A stretch of 64,000 nt of DNA from Nonomuraea solani (GTDB taxonomy: Bacteria > Actinomycetota > Actinomycetes > Streptosporangiales > Streptosporangiaceae), in assembly GCF_900108335.1 (NCBI RefSeq), contig NZ_FNVT01000021.1, forward strand, positions 62,001 through 126,000, in the 5' to 3' direction. The position numbers and the translations under genes were made by a program. Each line of letters starts with the position of its first letter. The stretch's first letter is position 1. The notes below the pieces were generated by a model. That model was not told the origin of the DNA, ran no database searches, and saw nothing but the letters and a program-made list of their open reading frames with translations. Positions 26,039 through 32,716 of this stretch are shown in pieces.

Positions 26039-26308
26039 ATGCCTGATCTCGTGGTGGACGGCGGCGACAAGCTGTGCGTTCAGTTGCTCATCGAGCTGCG
26101 CGCTCACGTGCGCGCGGCCGGTCCCGGCGCCGTGATCCACCTGATCGCCGCCGATCCCGCCGCGCCCGTCGACCTGCCGGCGTGGTGCCACCTGACCGGG
26201 CACACCTACCTGGGGCCCGTCGAGGGGGCCGAGCGGGCGACGTACGCGCTGCGGGTGGCGGGGGCCGCCAAGGAGACCGCGGACACCCGGCCCTGGCACC
26301 CGGCTTAA
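26039..26308 (+). CDS. TusA/SirA-like small sulfurtransferase-fold protein
   Basis: The 89-residue product sits 12 bp after the permease gene. It has the two-layer beta-alpha pattern of TusA-like proteins: VDGGDKLCVQLLIELRAHVRA, then GAVIHLIAADPAAPVDLPAWCHLTGHTYLG. The D-P-A-A-P-V-D-x-x-x-W-C-x-x-x-G-H segment is typical of the actinobacterial branch. Canonical TusA proteins carry Cys-Pro at the first helix; here the residue after the Cys is Val (LCVQ), so sulfur relay may differ or be lost. Location right behind a sugar ABC operon could be chance. An alternative is a stand-alone housekeeping protein. Confidence 0.75.
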   Translation: MPDLVVDGGDKLCVQLLIELRAHVRAAGPGAVIHLIAADPAAPVDLPAWCHLTGHTYLGPVEGAERATYALRVAGAAKETADTRPWHPA

Positions 26309-26316
26309 GCGGTTAA
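26305..26316. promoter_or_regulatory. TTAAGCGGTTAA candidate LacI operator
   Basis: This imperfect 12-bp palindrome (5 of 6 pairs) overlaps the TAA of the TusA-like gene and lies 83 bp ahead of the third LacI gene. It differs by one central base from the TTAACCGGTTAA type seen before the GH5 gene. Confidence 0.35.
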
Positions 26317-26398
26317 CATCCTCACCGGACGGGCACCATGCCCTTGGACCGCGGGGGTCCTAGAGTATGGGGGGTTATCCGGTTCAGAGAGGGAGTCC

Positions 26399-27406
26399 GT
26401 GAAGCGACCGACGATCGCCGACATCGCCAGCCGGGCGGGAGTGTCCAAGGTGGCGGTCTCCTACGCGCTCAACGGGCAACCGGGGGTGTCCGAGGCGACG
26501 CGGGCCCGGATCATCGCCATCGCCGACGAGATCGGCTGGCGGCCCAACAGCGCGGCGCGGGCGCTCAACGGCGCCAGGGCCAACTGCGTCGGGCTCGCGC
26601 TCTGCCGGCCCGCGCGCATCCTGGGCGTCGAACCGTTCTTCATGGAGCTGATCAGCGGCATCGAGGGCGTGCTCGCCGACCGCTCCTACGCCCTGCTGCT
26701 CCAGGTGGTCACCAGCCACCAGCAGGAGAGCGAGGTCTACCGGCACTGGTGGGGCGAGAGCCGCATCGACGGCGTGTTCCTCGTCGACCTGCACTACTCC
26801 GACTCGCGCGTGAGCGAGCTCGAACGGCTCGGCATGCCCGCCGTGGTCATCGGCCATCCCTCCGAGTCGGGGTCGCTGTCGGCCATCTGGTCCGAGGAGG
26901 GCGACGCCGTCCGCGAGACCGTCGGCTACCTGGTGGCGCTGGGCCACCGCCGCCTCGCGCGGGTGGCCGGGCTGCCCGAACTGGTCCACACGACCGTCCG
27001 CGACCAGGCGTTCGCCCAGGCGTGCGAAGGGGTGGCCGAGCACGTCACGGTGCACACCGACTACACCGGCGAGGAGGGCGCCCGGGCCACCAGACGGCTC
27101 CTCAGCTCACCCGACCGGCCGACCGCCATCGTGTACGACAACGACATCATGGCCGTGGCCGGGCTGTCCGTGGCGCAGGAGATGCGGGTGGAGGTGCCGC
27201 GCGACCTGTCGATCGTGGCCTGGGACGACTCGCCGCTGGCCCAGGTCGTCCGGCCGCCGCTGACCGCGCTCACCCGTGACATTCCGGCGTACGGGGCGCA
27301 CGCGGCGCAGAAGTTGCTGGCCCTGATCGCGGGTGAGAGCGTGCCGCCCTACCAGGACCAGGCCGCCATCCTCACCCCGCGCGGCAGCACCGGCCCCGCC
27401 CACTGA
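26399..27406 (+). CDS. LacI family transcriptional regulator
   Basis: The 335-residue regulator begins at a GTG with GAGGGAG upstream. The HTH TIADIASRAGVSKVAVSYAL (residues 5-24) and hinge NSAARALNG are followed by a standard sugar-binding sensor domain ending WDDSPLAQVVRPPLTALTRD. It has no structural gene of its own alongside: upstream is the second sugar operon and downstream a strong inverted repeat. It may act on a remote gene, possibly the mannanase at 6445, which has a related half-site; that link is inference. Confidence 0.9.
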   Translation: MKRPTIADIASRAGVSKVAVSYALNGQPGVSEATRARIIAIADEIGWRPNSAARALNGARANCVGLALCRPARILGVEPFFMELISGIEGVLADRSYALLLQVVTSHQQESEVYRHWWGESRIDGVFLVDLHYSDSRVSELERLGMPAVVIGHPSESGSLSAIWSEEGDAVRETVGYLVALGHRRLARVAGLPELVHTTVRDQAFAQACEGVAEHVTVHTDYTGEEGARATRRLLSSPDRPTAIVYDNDIMAVAGLSVAQEMRVEVPRDLSIVAWDDSPLAQVVRPPLTALTRDIPAYGAHAAQKLLALIAGESVPPYQDQAAILTPRGSTGPAH

Positions 27407-27438
27407 GGCTTTTTCCGCTTTTTCGGCTTTTCGGGCCC

Positions 27439-27505
27439 ATGGCACGTGCCACAGGTCCGACGTACGGCTGGCAGACCGTCCGTCCTGACCTGTGGCACGT
27501 GCCAT
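27439..27505. repeat. Long inverted repeat with 19-bp perfect arms
   Basis: Arms ATGGCACGTGCCACAGGTC (27439-27457) and its exact complement (27487-27505) enclose 29 bp whose ends pair further (8 of 10). Each arm itself contains the palindrome TGGCACGTGCCA (27440-27451 and 27493-27504). It lies 32 bp after the LacI stop, behind a T-rich run. It could be a strong terminator, or a paired operator site for an unlinked regulator. Confidence 0.8.
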
Positions 27506-27649
27506 CCCCTCCTCGCGGCGTGCCCTTGGGGAGCCGTCCCCGCATCCCCCGGCCGAGACGGCTCCAGTTTGTTGGAGCGCCTGGAGCAATGCCTGAGTAC
27601 CTCCCTGCTCAAACGAGATCGGAAAGTGACCTTTGGTCCCGATAGAGGC

Positions 27650-27679
27650 TTGACAAATTTTTTTGTCGGCTACTACTCT
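27650..27679 (+). promoter_or_regulatory. Promoter with overlapping GACAAA-N4-TTTGTC operator
   Basis: The consensus -35 TTGACA (27650-27655) is followed at 18 bp by TACTCT (27674-27679). An inverted repeat, GACAAA (27652-27657) and TTTGTC (27662-27667), overlaps the -35. The stretch is AT-rich, which is unusual here. It drives the alpha/beta hydrolase gene, whose ATG at 27705 has GGAGGT upstream. Confidence 0.65.
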
Positions 27680-27704
27680 CATCACACGGACAACGGAGGT
27701 CAGC

Positions 27705-28502
27705 ATGAGCAACGTCACCTCAGCGGACGGCACCCCCATCGCCTTCACCCGCGTGGGCCAGGGCCCGGCGGTCATCCTCGTGGACGGGGCGCTCAGCCAC
27801 CGGGCGCAGAGCATCAACGCCGACCTGGCCACGGCGCTGGCCGGGCGGGGGTTCACCGTCTACACCTACGACCGGCGCGGGCGGGGCGAGAGCGGCGACA
27901 CCGCCCCCTACGCCCCTGAGCGCGAGGTCGAGGACCTGGCCGCGATCGCCTCTGTGGCGGACGGCCCCATCCGGCTCTACGGCACGTCGTCGGGCGCCGC
28001 CGTCGCCCTTGCGGCCGCGGAGAGCGAGGTGCCGATCGAGCGGCTGGCCCTCTACGAGCCGCCGTTCATCGTGGACGACACGCGGCCCGCCATCCCGGCC
28101 GACTACGTACGGACCCTGAACGAACTGACTGCCGCCGACCGGCGCGCCGAGGCGGTGCGCTACTTCATGCGCCGGGGTGTCGGGCTGCCGGGCGCGGTCG
28201 TGGCCATGATGCGCTTCATGCCCGCCTGGCCCAAGCTCAAGGCGGTGGCGCACACGCTGCCGTACGACGTGGCGTTCGTGTCTCCTTACGAGCACGGCAA
28301 GCCCTACCCCGCCGGCACCTGGGGCTCGGTCAAGGTGCCCACGCTGGTCATGGACGGGGGCAAGAGCCCGGCGTGGATCCGTAACGCCGCCAGGTCACTG
28401 GCCGAGCTGCTGCCCACGGCCGAGCACCGGACACTCGAAGGTCAGACTCATATCGTCAAGGCGGCCGCGCTGGCGCCCGTACTGGAGGGGTTCTTCCGAT
28501 GA
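27705..28502 (+). CDS. Alpha/beta hydrolase
   Basis: The 265-residue alpha/beta-hydrolase-fold protein is probably a soluble esterase or haloperoxidase-like enzyme. I chose the ATG with GGAGGT 6 nt upstream over an in-frame ATG at 27663 that lies inside the promoter. The strand-helix order is clear: YTYDRRGRGESG (oxyanion region) and the nucleophile elbow LYGTSSGAAVALAA, where the family's G-x-S-x-G reads GTSSG, followed by the late acid and the final His in EGQTHIVK. It overlaps the next gene by ATGA. Confidence 0.88.
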   Translation: MSNVTSADGTPIAFTRVGQGPAVILVDGALSHRAQSINADLATALAGRGFTVYTYDRRGRGESGDTAPYAPEREVEDLAAIASVADGPIRLYGTSSGAAVALAAAESEVPIERLALYEPPFIVDDTRPAIPADYVRTLNELTAADRRAEAVRYFMRRGVGLPGAVVAMMRFMPAWPKLKAVAHTLPYDVAFVSPYEHGKPYPAGTWGSVKVPTLVMDGGKSPAWIRNAARSLAELLPTAEHRTLEGQTHIVKAAALAPVLEGFFR

Positions 28503-28945
28503 GATTTCGCACCACGGTCGAGCTGGGCGGCAAGACCGCCACGGGTATCGCGGTTCCCGACGAGGTCGTCGAGGAGCTCGGCAGCGGCAAGCGGCCCGCC
28601 GTGACCGTCACCATCAACTCCCACACCTACCGCAGCACCGTGGCCACCATGGGGGGCCGGTTCATGCTGCCGCTCAGCGCCGAGAACCGGCAGGGGGCCG
28701 GGGTGGCGGCGGGTGACGAGGCCGAGGTGGAGGTCACGCTCGACACCGCGCCCCGGGAGATCAGCGTGCCCGACGACCTGGCGGCGGCGCTGGCGGACGC
28801 ACCCGAGGCCAAGGCGTTCTTCGAGAGCCTGTCGTACTCGCGGCAGCGGCGGTGGGTGCTGCAGATCGAGGCCGCCAAGAAGCCGGAGACCCGGCAGCGG
28901 CGCGTCGCCGACACGGTCGCCAAACTCGCCGCCGGCGTCGCCTGA
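28499..28945 (+). CDS. YdeI/OmpD-associated family protein with DUF1905 domain
   Basis: The 148-residue cytoplasmic protein is coupled by ATGA to the hydrolase gene. Residues 1-80 form a DUF1905-type small beta barrel (RFRTTVELGGKTATGIAVPDEVV, VTVTINSHTYRSTVATMGG). The C-terminal half is the YdeI-like helical part (VPDDLAAALADAPEAKAFFE, SLSYSRQRRWVLQIEAAKKPET). The biochemical role of this family is not established, and pairing with a hydrolase gives no firm clue. Confidence 0.85.
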   Translation: MRFRTTVELGGKTATGIAVPDEVVEELGSGKRPAVTVTINSHTYRSTVATMGGRFMLPLSAENRQGAGVAAGDEAEVEVTLDTAPREISVPDDLAAALADAPEAKAFFESLSYSRQRRWVLQIEAAKKPETRQRRVADTVAKLAAGVA

Positions 28946-29391
28946 CCCACAGAGCGAAGCCCGACTGTATGGCGTGATCTGACGACACGGCCCGACCACG
29001 ACGCCCAAGCCTGGCCGCAAGGCGGGCCGGGGATGGCGGACCGATGGACGGCGGAGCGGCGGGCGGCGGACGGGGAGATGGCAGAGCAGCCGATGCCGAG
29101 CCGGCCGATGCCGAGCCGCAGGACGGCAGGCCCGCGGCGGCAGGCCAAGGGACGGTAGACGGGCCGATGGCGGGACCAGGGGATGCTGATGCGCAGGACG
29201 GTGGGCCGGGGTCGGTGAGCTGTGGTTGCGGGGGTCTGGGATGGCGAGCTGTAGGTGCGGGAAACCGGGATGGCGGGCCGTTGGGGCGGGGGCCGGGGGT
29301 CGCGTGGCTGCTCACCATGACCGTGGGTGGGCCGGTGTTCCCGGTGCGGGGGTGGGGGCGTAACGGCAGGTCTGGCGGGTAGACGGGCGAT
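28946..29391. repeat. 446-bp gene-free stretch of degenerate purine-rich repeats
   Basis: No convincing gene is seen. The stretch is a run of diverged GATGGCGGGCCG-like units. It includes an exact tandem 15-bp duplication (GCCGATGCCGAGCCG at 29089-29103 and 29104-29118) and further copies with GATGGCGGG around 29030, 29165 and 29270. A 112-codon open frame at 29044-29382 is low-complexity and lacks any family feature, so I treat it as non-coding. It may be a mutated tandem array or an untranslated spacer. Confidence 0.6.
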
Positions 29392-29724
29392 ATGACTGAG
29401 GCGTTCGACACCGAAGACCTTGATATCGACACGCTGTGGGAAGAGTTCCACCGGGCGGTCAACATGAACTCCGCGGAGCTGCGCTCCTTCCTGCTCGCCG
29501 ACGCCTCCCACGAAGAGGGCTTCCCACCCGACCCGGACATGGGCATCGACGAGCTGGGCCGGGGCGTGCTGCACGTCCTGAACAAGCGCAAGCACGATCT
29601 CACCAACGAGGACGTCGAGGTGATGCGCCAGATCGTGGACTTCGTCGGGACCATGGGCGACAAGACGGACGACGACTCGCGGCGGGTGCTCATGCTCGTG
29701 GGCCACGATCCGCTGAAAGGATGA
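29392..29724 (+). CDS. DUF3140 family protein
   Basis: This is a 110-residue acidic helical protein. TLWEEFHRAVNMNSAELRSFL at the N-terminus, LGRGVLHVLNKRKHDLTNEDVEVM in the middle and DDDSRRVLMLVGHDPLKG at the end are the conserved blocks of DUF3140, a small actinobacterial and soil-bacterial family of unknown role. It ends 3 bp before the NTF2-like gene, so the two are probably co-transcribed. Confidence 0.85.
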   Translation: MTEAFDTEDLDIDTLWEEFHRAVNMNSAELRSFLLADASHEEGFPPDPDMGIDELGRGVLHVLNKRKHDLTNEDVEVMRQIVDFVGTMGDKTDDDSRRVLMLVGHDPLKG

Positions 29725-29727
29725 CCC

Positions 29728-30078
29728 ATGGTCGAGCCGCGCCCGTGGATCGAGGGGTACGTACGCGCCTGGAACAGCAACGATCCCGACGACATCGCCG
29801 CCCTGTTCACCGAGAACGCGGTCTACTACACCGAGCCGTACAGCTCACCGTGGCAGGGGCGCGACGAGATCGTCTCGCAGTGGCTGGGGAGGGCCGACAA
29901 GCCTGGTGAGGCATCGTTCGAGTGGCATCCGGTGAGCGTGACGGAGGACGTCGGCGTCATTCAGTGTGTCACGACATATCCCGACAAAACGTACAGCAAT
30001 CTGTGGGTGATACGGTTCGTTCCCGACGGGCGATGCCGGGAATTCACTGAATGGTGGATGCGGCACGATGCCAAATGA
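29728..30078 (+). CDS. NTF2-like (SnoaL-type) protein
   Basis: The 116-residue product has the cone-fold pattern of SnoaL/NTF2-like proteins: WIEGYVRAWNSNDPDDIAAL, FTENAVYYTEPYSSPWQGRDEI and the closing strands LWVIRFVPDGRCREFTEWWM. Such domains act as small isomerases, hydrolases or binding pockets, and the sequence does not decide between them. It starts 3 bp after DUF3140 with AAGGATG spacing. Confidence 0.85.
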   Translation: MVEPRPWIEGYVRAWNSNDPDDIAALFTENAVYYTEPYSSPWQGRDEIVSQWLGRADKPGEASFEWHPVSVTEDVGVIQCVTTYPDKTYSNLWVIRFVPDGRCREFTEWWMRHDAK

Positions 30079-30115
30079 TGCAATGGGCCGAGCCGTCTTC
30101 ACCCGAGGAGATCCG

Positions 30116-30328
30116 TTGAGAGACAACCTCGACCTCGCCGCGAGCGCCCAGGAACTGGCCGACGCCGCCCCGACGGGATCGATCGACCGTGCCGCCGCCA
30201 CCTCCGTGGCCATCACCCTGGCCACCACGCGCGACATCACCGACGCCAGAAAGACGCTCGACGGTCTCTCCCCGGCAGAGGTCCGCCAAGCGGCCCTGGA
30301 CCTCTTCGACCGGCTCTCAACAGGCTGA
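30116..30328 (+). CDS. Small conserved-looking hypothetical protein
   Basis: About 70 residues. I favour the TTG start preceded by GAGGAG 5 nt away, giving a start like MRDNLDLAASAQELAD; the alternative is an ATG at 30068 overlapping the previous gene. The sequence is helical (LAASAQELADAAPTGSIDRAA, TLDGLSPAEVRQAALDLFDRL) with strong codon bias. No family is recognised. It overlaps the convergent TetR gene by 12 bp. Confidence 0.65.
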   Translation: MRDNLDLAASAQELADAAPTGSIDRAAATSVAITLATTRDITDARKTLDGLSPAEVRQAALDLFDRLSTG

Positions 30329-30922
30329 TCCCAGGCGGGCCCGTACGCCGCGACGGGCGTAGGTGGCGGCCCGGTTGTCACGGTGGAGCTGGAGGGCGTG
30401 GTTGAGCGCCATGACGAGCCCGAGCAGTTCGAACACGAGCTGACCGGGCTCCGTGCCCTCCGGCAGGTCACCGGCGTCCACGGCACGCCCGGCCTCCTTG
30501 TCGAGCCGCGCCCGCCAGGCGTCGAACCTGGCCGCCACCGCGTCCCTGACCGGCCCCGGCCGGCCGTCGAACTCGTGCGCCGCCGCCACGAAGAAGCAGC
30601 CGCCGGGGAACACCCCGCGTTCCAGGTAGGAGATCCACGCTTCGCACAACACCCGCAGCCGGGCCAGCCCCGGTGCGGCGGGCAGCGCGGGCTCCCACAC
30701 CTCGGTACGGAAGATCTGGCCGGCGCGGTCGAGCACGGCGAGCTGAAGGGCCTCCTTGGAGCCGAAGTGCCCGAGGACGCCCGATTTGCTCATGCCCAGC
30801 TCGGTGGCGAGCCGCCCGATGGTGAGCCCTTCCAGCCCTTCCAGTGAGGCGATGCCCACCGAGCGGTCGAGAATGGCCGCACGGGTGCCGAGAGCTTCGG
30901 CGGCGGACCTGCGCGGGCTCAC
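30317..30922 (-). CDS. TetR family regulator divergent from FabH-like gene
   Basis: The product is about 201 residues from the GTG at 30922; a GTG at 30991 would add 23 residues of poor-quality sequence. The HTH is LTIGRLATELGMSKSGVLGHFGSKEALQ, and the C-terminal domain has the TetR_C_6-like pattern with ERGVFPGGCFFVAAAHEFDGRPGP. It lies divergent to the ketosynthase gene, which carries a perfect palindrome in its promoter, so it probably represses that gene. Confidence 0.85.
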   Translation of the reverse strand: MSPRRSAAEALGTRAAILDRSVGIASLEGLEGLTIGRLATELGMSKSGVLGHFGSKEALQLAVLDRAGQIFRTEVWEPALPAAPGLARLRVLCEAWISYLERGVFPGGCFFVAAAHEFDGRPGPVRDAVAARFDAWRARLDKEAGRAVDAGDLPEGTEPGQLVFELLGLVMALNHALQLHRDNRAATYARRGVRARLGSAC

Positions 30923-31075
30923 CGGGCCACTCGCTGATCGGCGGACGTGCGCGGGCTGCTCATCAGGCCTCCATCTGGTCGGCGGACTCACGCGGGCCCA
31001 TCTTGAGCCGCTCTCCGGTCAGCGGGCTCACGGAGGCTCGTCGGGCCGCTCTGATCGGGGTGCGTGGGGTTCAGA

Positions 31076-31104
31076 TTAGCGTCCGAACGTTCGGTTGCTA
31101 TAGT
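31076..31104 (+). promoter_or_regulatory. Leaderless promoter with CCGAACGTTCGG operator
   Basis: A -10 TATAGT (31099-31104) sits 7 nt before the ATG at 31112, so the transcript probably starts at or next to the start codon. A weak -35 (TTAGCG, 31076-31081) is 17 bp upstream. The perfect 12-bp palindrome CCGAACGTTCGG (31083-31094) fills the spacer, the ideal place for TetR repression. Confidence 0.65.
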
Positions 31105-31111
31105 CCGGCCC

Positions 31112-32050
31112 ATGAATGGATCACGACTTGTCTCCGCAGGCCACTACCAGCCCGCCAAAGTCCTGACAAATGATGATCTGGCGGCGATGGTGGATACCAG
31201 CGACGAGTGGATCACCCAGCGGGTCGGGATCCGTACCAGACATGTGGCCGAACCCGGCGAGACCGTGGCGGACGTGGCGACGCACGCCGCCGCCAAGGCT
31301 CTGGCGGGCAGCGGGCTGGACGCGTCCGATATCGACCTCGTCCTGATCGCCACCTGCACGCAGACCGAGCGCGCCCCCAACGTCGCCTCCCGGGTGGCGG
31401 CCCGGCTCGGCGTGCCGGGGGCCGCCCTCATGGACGTCGGCGTCTCGTGCTCCGGCTTCACCCACGCCCTGGCCCAGGCCGACCACGCGATCCGCGCGGG
31501 CGCCGCCACGAACGCCCTGGTCGTGGGGGCGGACCTGATGACCACGGTGACCGACTGGACCGACCGCACCACGTGCGTGCTAACGGGCGACGGGGCGGGG
31601 GCGGTCGTGATCAGCGCTTCCGCGGAGGCCGGGATCGGGCCCGTCGTGTGGGGGTCGGCGCCGGAGCTGGGCAGCGCCGTACGGATCGAGGGCACCCCCA
31701 CCCGCTTCGCCCAGGACGGCCAGAGCGTCTACCGCTGGGCGACCACGCAACTGCCCGGCATCGCCCGCCGGGCCTGCGAGCGGGGCGGCGTACGGCCGGA
31801 GGAACTGGCGGCGGTGGTGCTGCACCAGGCGAACCTGCGCATCATCGAGCCCATCGCCAAGAAGCTCGGCGCGGTCAACGCGATCATCGCGCGGGACGTG
31901 GTGGAGTCGGGCAACACCTCGGCCGCGAGCGTGCCCCTGGCCCTGTCGAAACTGCTGGAAGGTGGCGAGGTGCCGCAGGGGGCGCCGATGCTGCTGTTCG
32001 GGTTTGGCGGCAACCTGTCCTACGCGGGGATGGTCGTCCGCCACCCCTGA
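31112..32050 (+). CDS. 3-oxoacyl-ACP synthase III (FabH-like ketosynthase)
   Basis: The 312-residue thiolase-fold enzyme would condense an acyl-CoA with malonyl-ACP or perform a related C-C or ester-forming acyl transfer. The catalytic triad is complete: Cys113 (GVSCSGFTHAL), His238 (VVLHQANLRII) and Asn268 (ESGNTSAASVP). The family start SRLVSAGHYQPAKVLTNDDL and TSDEWITQRVGIRTRH are also present. It stands alone rather than in a fab operon, and has its own TetR gene and operator, suggesting a secondary or stress-inducible acyl synthase rather than the housekeeping FabH. The start is the ATG that matches the leaderless promoter. Confidence 0.92.
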   Translation: MNGSRLVSAGHYQPAKVLTNDDLAAMVDTSDEWITQRVGIRTRHVAEPGETVADVATHAAAKALAGSGLDASDIDLVLIATCTQTERAPNVASRVAARLGVPGAALMDVGVSCSGFTHALAQADHAIRAGAATNALVVGADLMTTVTDWTDRTTCVLTGDGAGAVVISASAEAGIGPVVWGSAPELGSAVRIEGTPTRFAQDGQSVYRWATTQLPGIARRACERGGVRPEELAAVVLHQANLRIIEPIAKKLGAVNAIIARDVVESGNTSAASVPLALSKLLEGGEVPQGAPMLLFGFGGNLSYAGMVVRHP

Positions 32051-32057
32051 CGCGGTC

Positions 32058-32651
32058 CTACGAGCCGCGTAGGTGGTCGACCAGTTTCTTGATTTCGCGG
32101 GCGTAGTGCTCGCCGAACTCCGGTGAGGCCGCGTCCTGGCCCCAGACGGCTCGGATGAGCTGGGGGTAGGCGATGCCCGCCGCTGTCAAGGAGAACAGCG
32201 CCACCAGGACCGCGCCCGGGTCGAGGTCGGCGGGGAACTCGCCCGCCTCCTGACGTCGCCGCAGGTGTTCGAGGTCGCGGCGCACGTCCGCCACGAACGC
32301 CGGGTCGGCCGGCCCCTCGTCGGTGAGGCCCTGCCAGAGCAGGAGCCGGCCGAAGTCGCGGTGTGAGACGTTGGCGCGCACGTAGGTGGCGGCCAGGTCG
32401 CCGAGCGAGGCCGAGGGGTCGGCGAAGGTGCTCTCCTCGGCCTGCCAGCGGGTGGTCAGCGCCTGGAAAAGGCCCTCTTTGCCACCGAAATAGTAAGAGA
32501 TGAGCTGCTTGTTCACCCCGGCCCTGGCGGCGATCTCACCGACCCGCGCGCCGGCGAATCCCTTGGCCGCGAACTCCTCCAACGCCGCCTGCAGAATGCG
32601 GGCCTTCGTGCGCTCCGGGTCGCGCTGCTTCTCCTCCGGTGCTCGTCTCAT
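32058..32651 (-). CDS. TetR family regulator divergent from FAD monooxygenase
   Basis: The 197-residue product starts from the ATG at 32651; the longer frame runs through the operator. HTH: TKARILQAALEEFAAKGFAG, then VNKQLISYYFGGKEGLFQAL. The C-terminal domain is of the common TetR_C_17-like kind. The direct/inverted repeats at 32664-32701 between the two divergent genes are the likely binding site. Confidence 0.88.
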   Translation of the reverse strand: MRRAPEEKQRDPERTKARILQAALEEFAAKGFAGARVGEIAARAGVNKQLISYYFGGKEGLFQALTTRWQAEESTFADPSASLGDLAATYVRANVSHRDFGRLLLWQGLTDEGPADPAFVADVRRDLEHLRRRQEAGEFPADLDPGAVLVALFSLTAAGIAYPQLIRAVWGQDAASPEFGEHYAREIKKLVDHLRGS

Positions 32652-32663
32652 GGGCCGAACCTT

Positions 32664-32709
32664 ATCATCCATACGGATGGTTGACAGAATCATCCATACG
32701 GTTGATAGT
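32664..32709. promoter_or_regulatory. Repeated operator ATCATCCATACGG and leaderless promoter
   Basis: ATCATCCATACGG occurs at 32664-32676 and 32689-32701, 25 bp apart. The first copy extends into a palindrome (CATCC-ATAC-GGATG, 32666-32679). The second copy lies between -35 TTGACA (32681-32686) and -10 GATAGT (32704-32709). The -10 ends 7 nt before the monooxygenase ATG, again predicting a leaderless message. Confidence 0.7.
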
Positions 32710-32716
32710 CGGAGAC

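Noticed and set aside
29044..29382. 112-codon plus-strand open frame in the repeat-rich spacer
   Set aside because: Low-complexity Gly/Asp/Ala repeats with no plausible start signal or family feature.
30923..30991. Extra 23 residues at the start of the TetR protein
   Set aside because: The added part is Arg/Pro-rich, is not TetR-like, and has no ribosome binding site; kept only as an alternative start.
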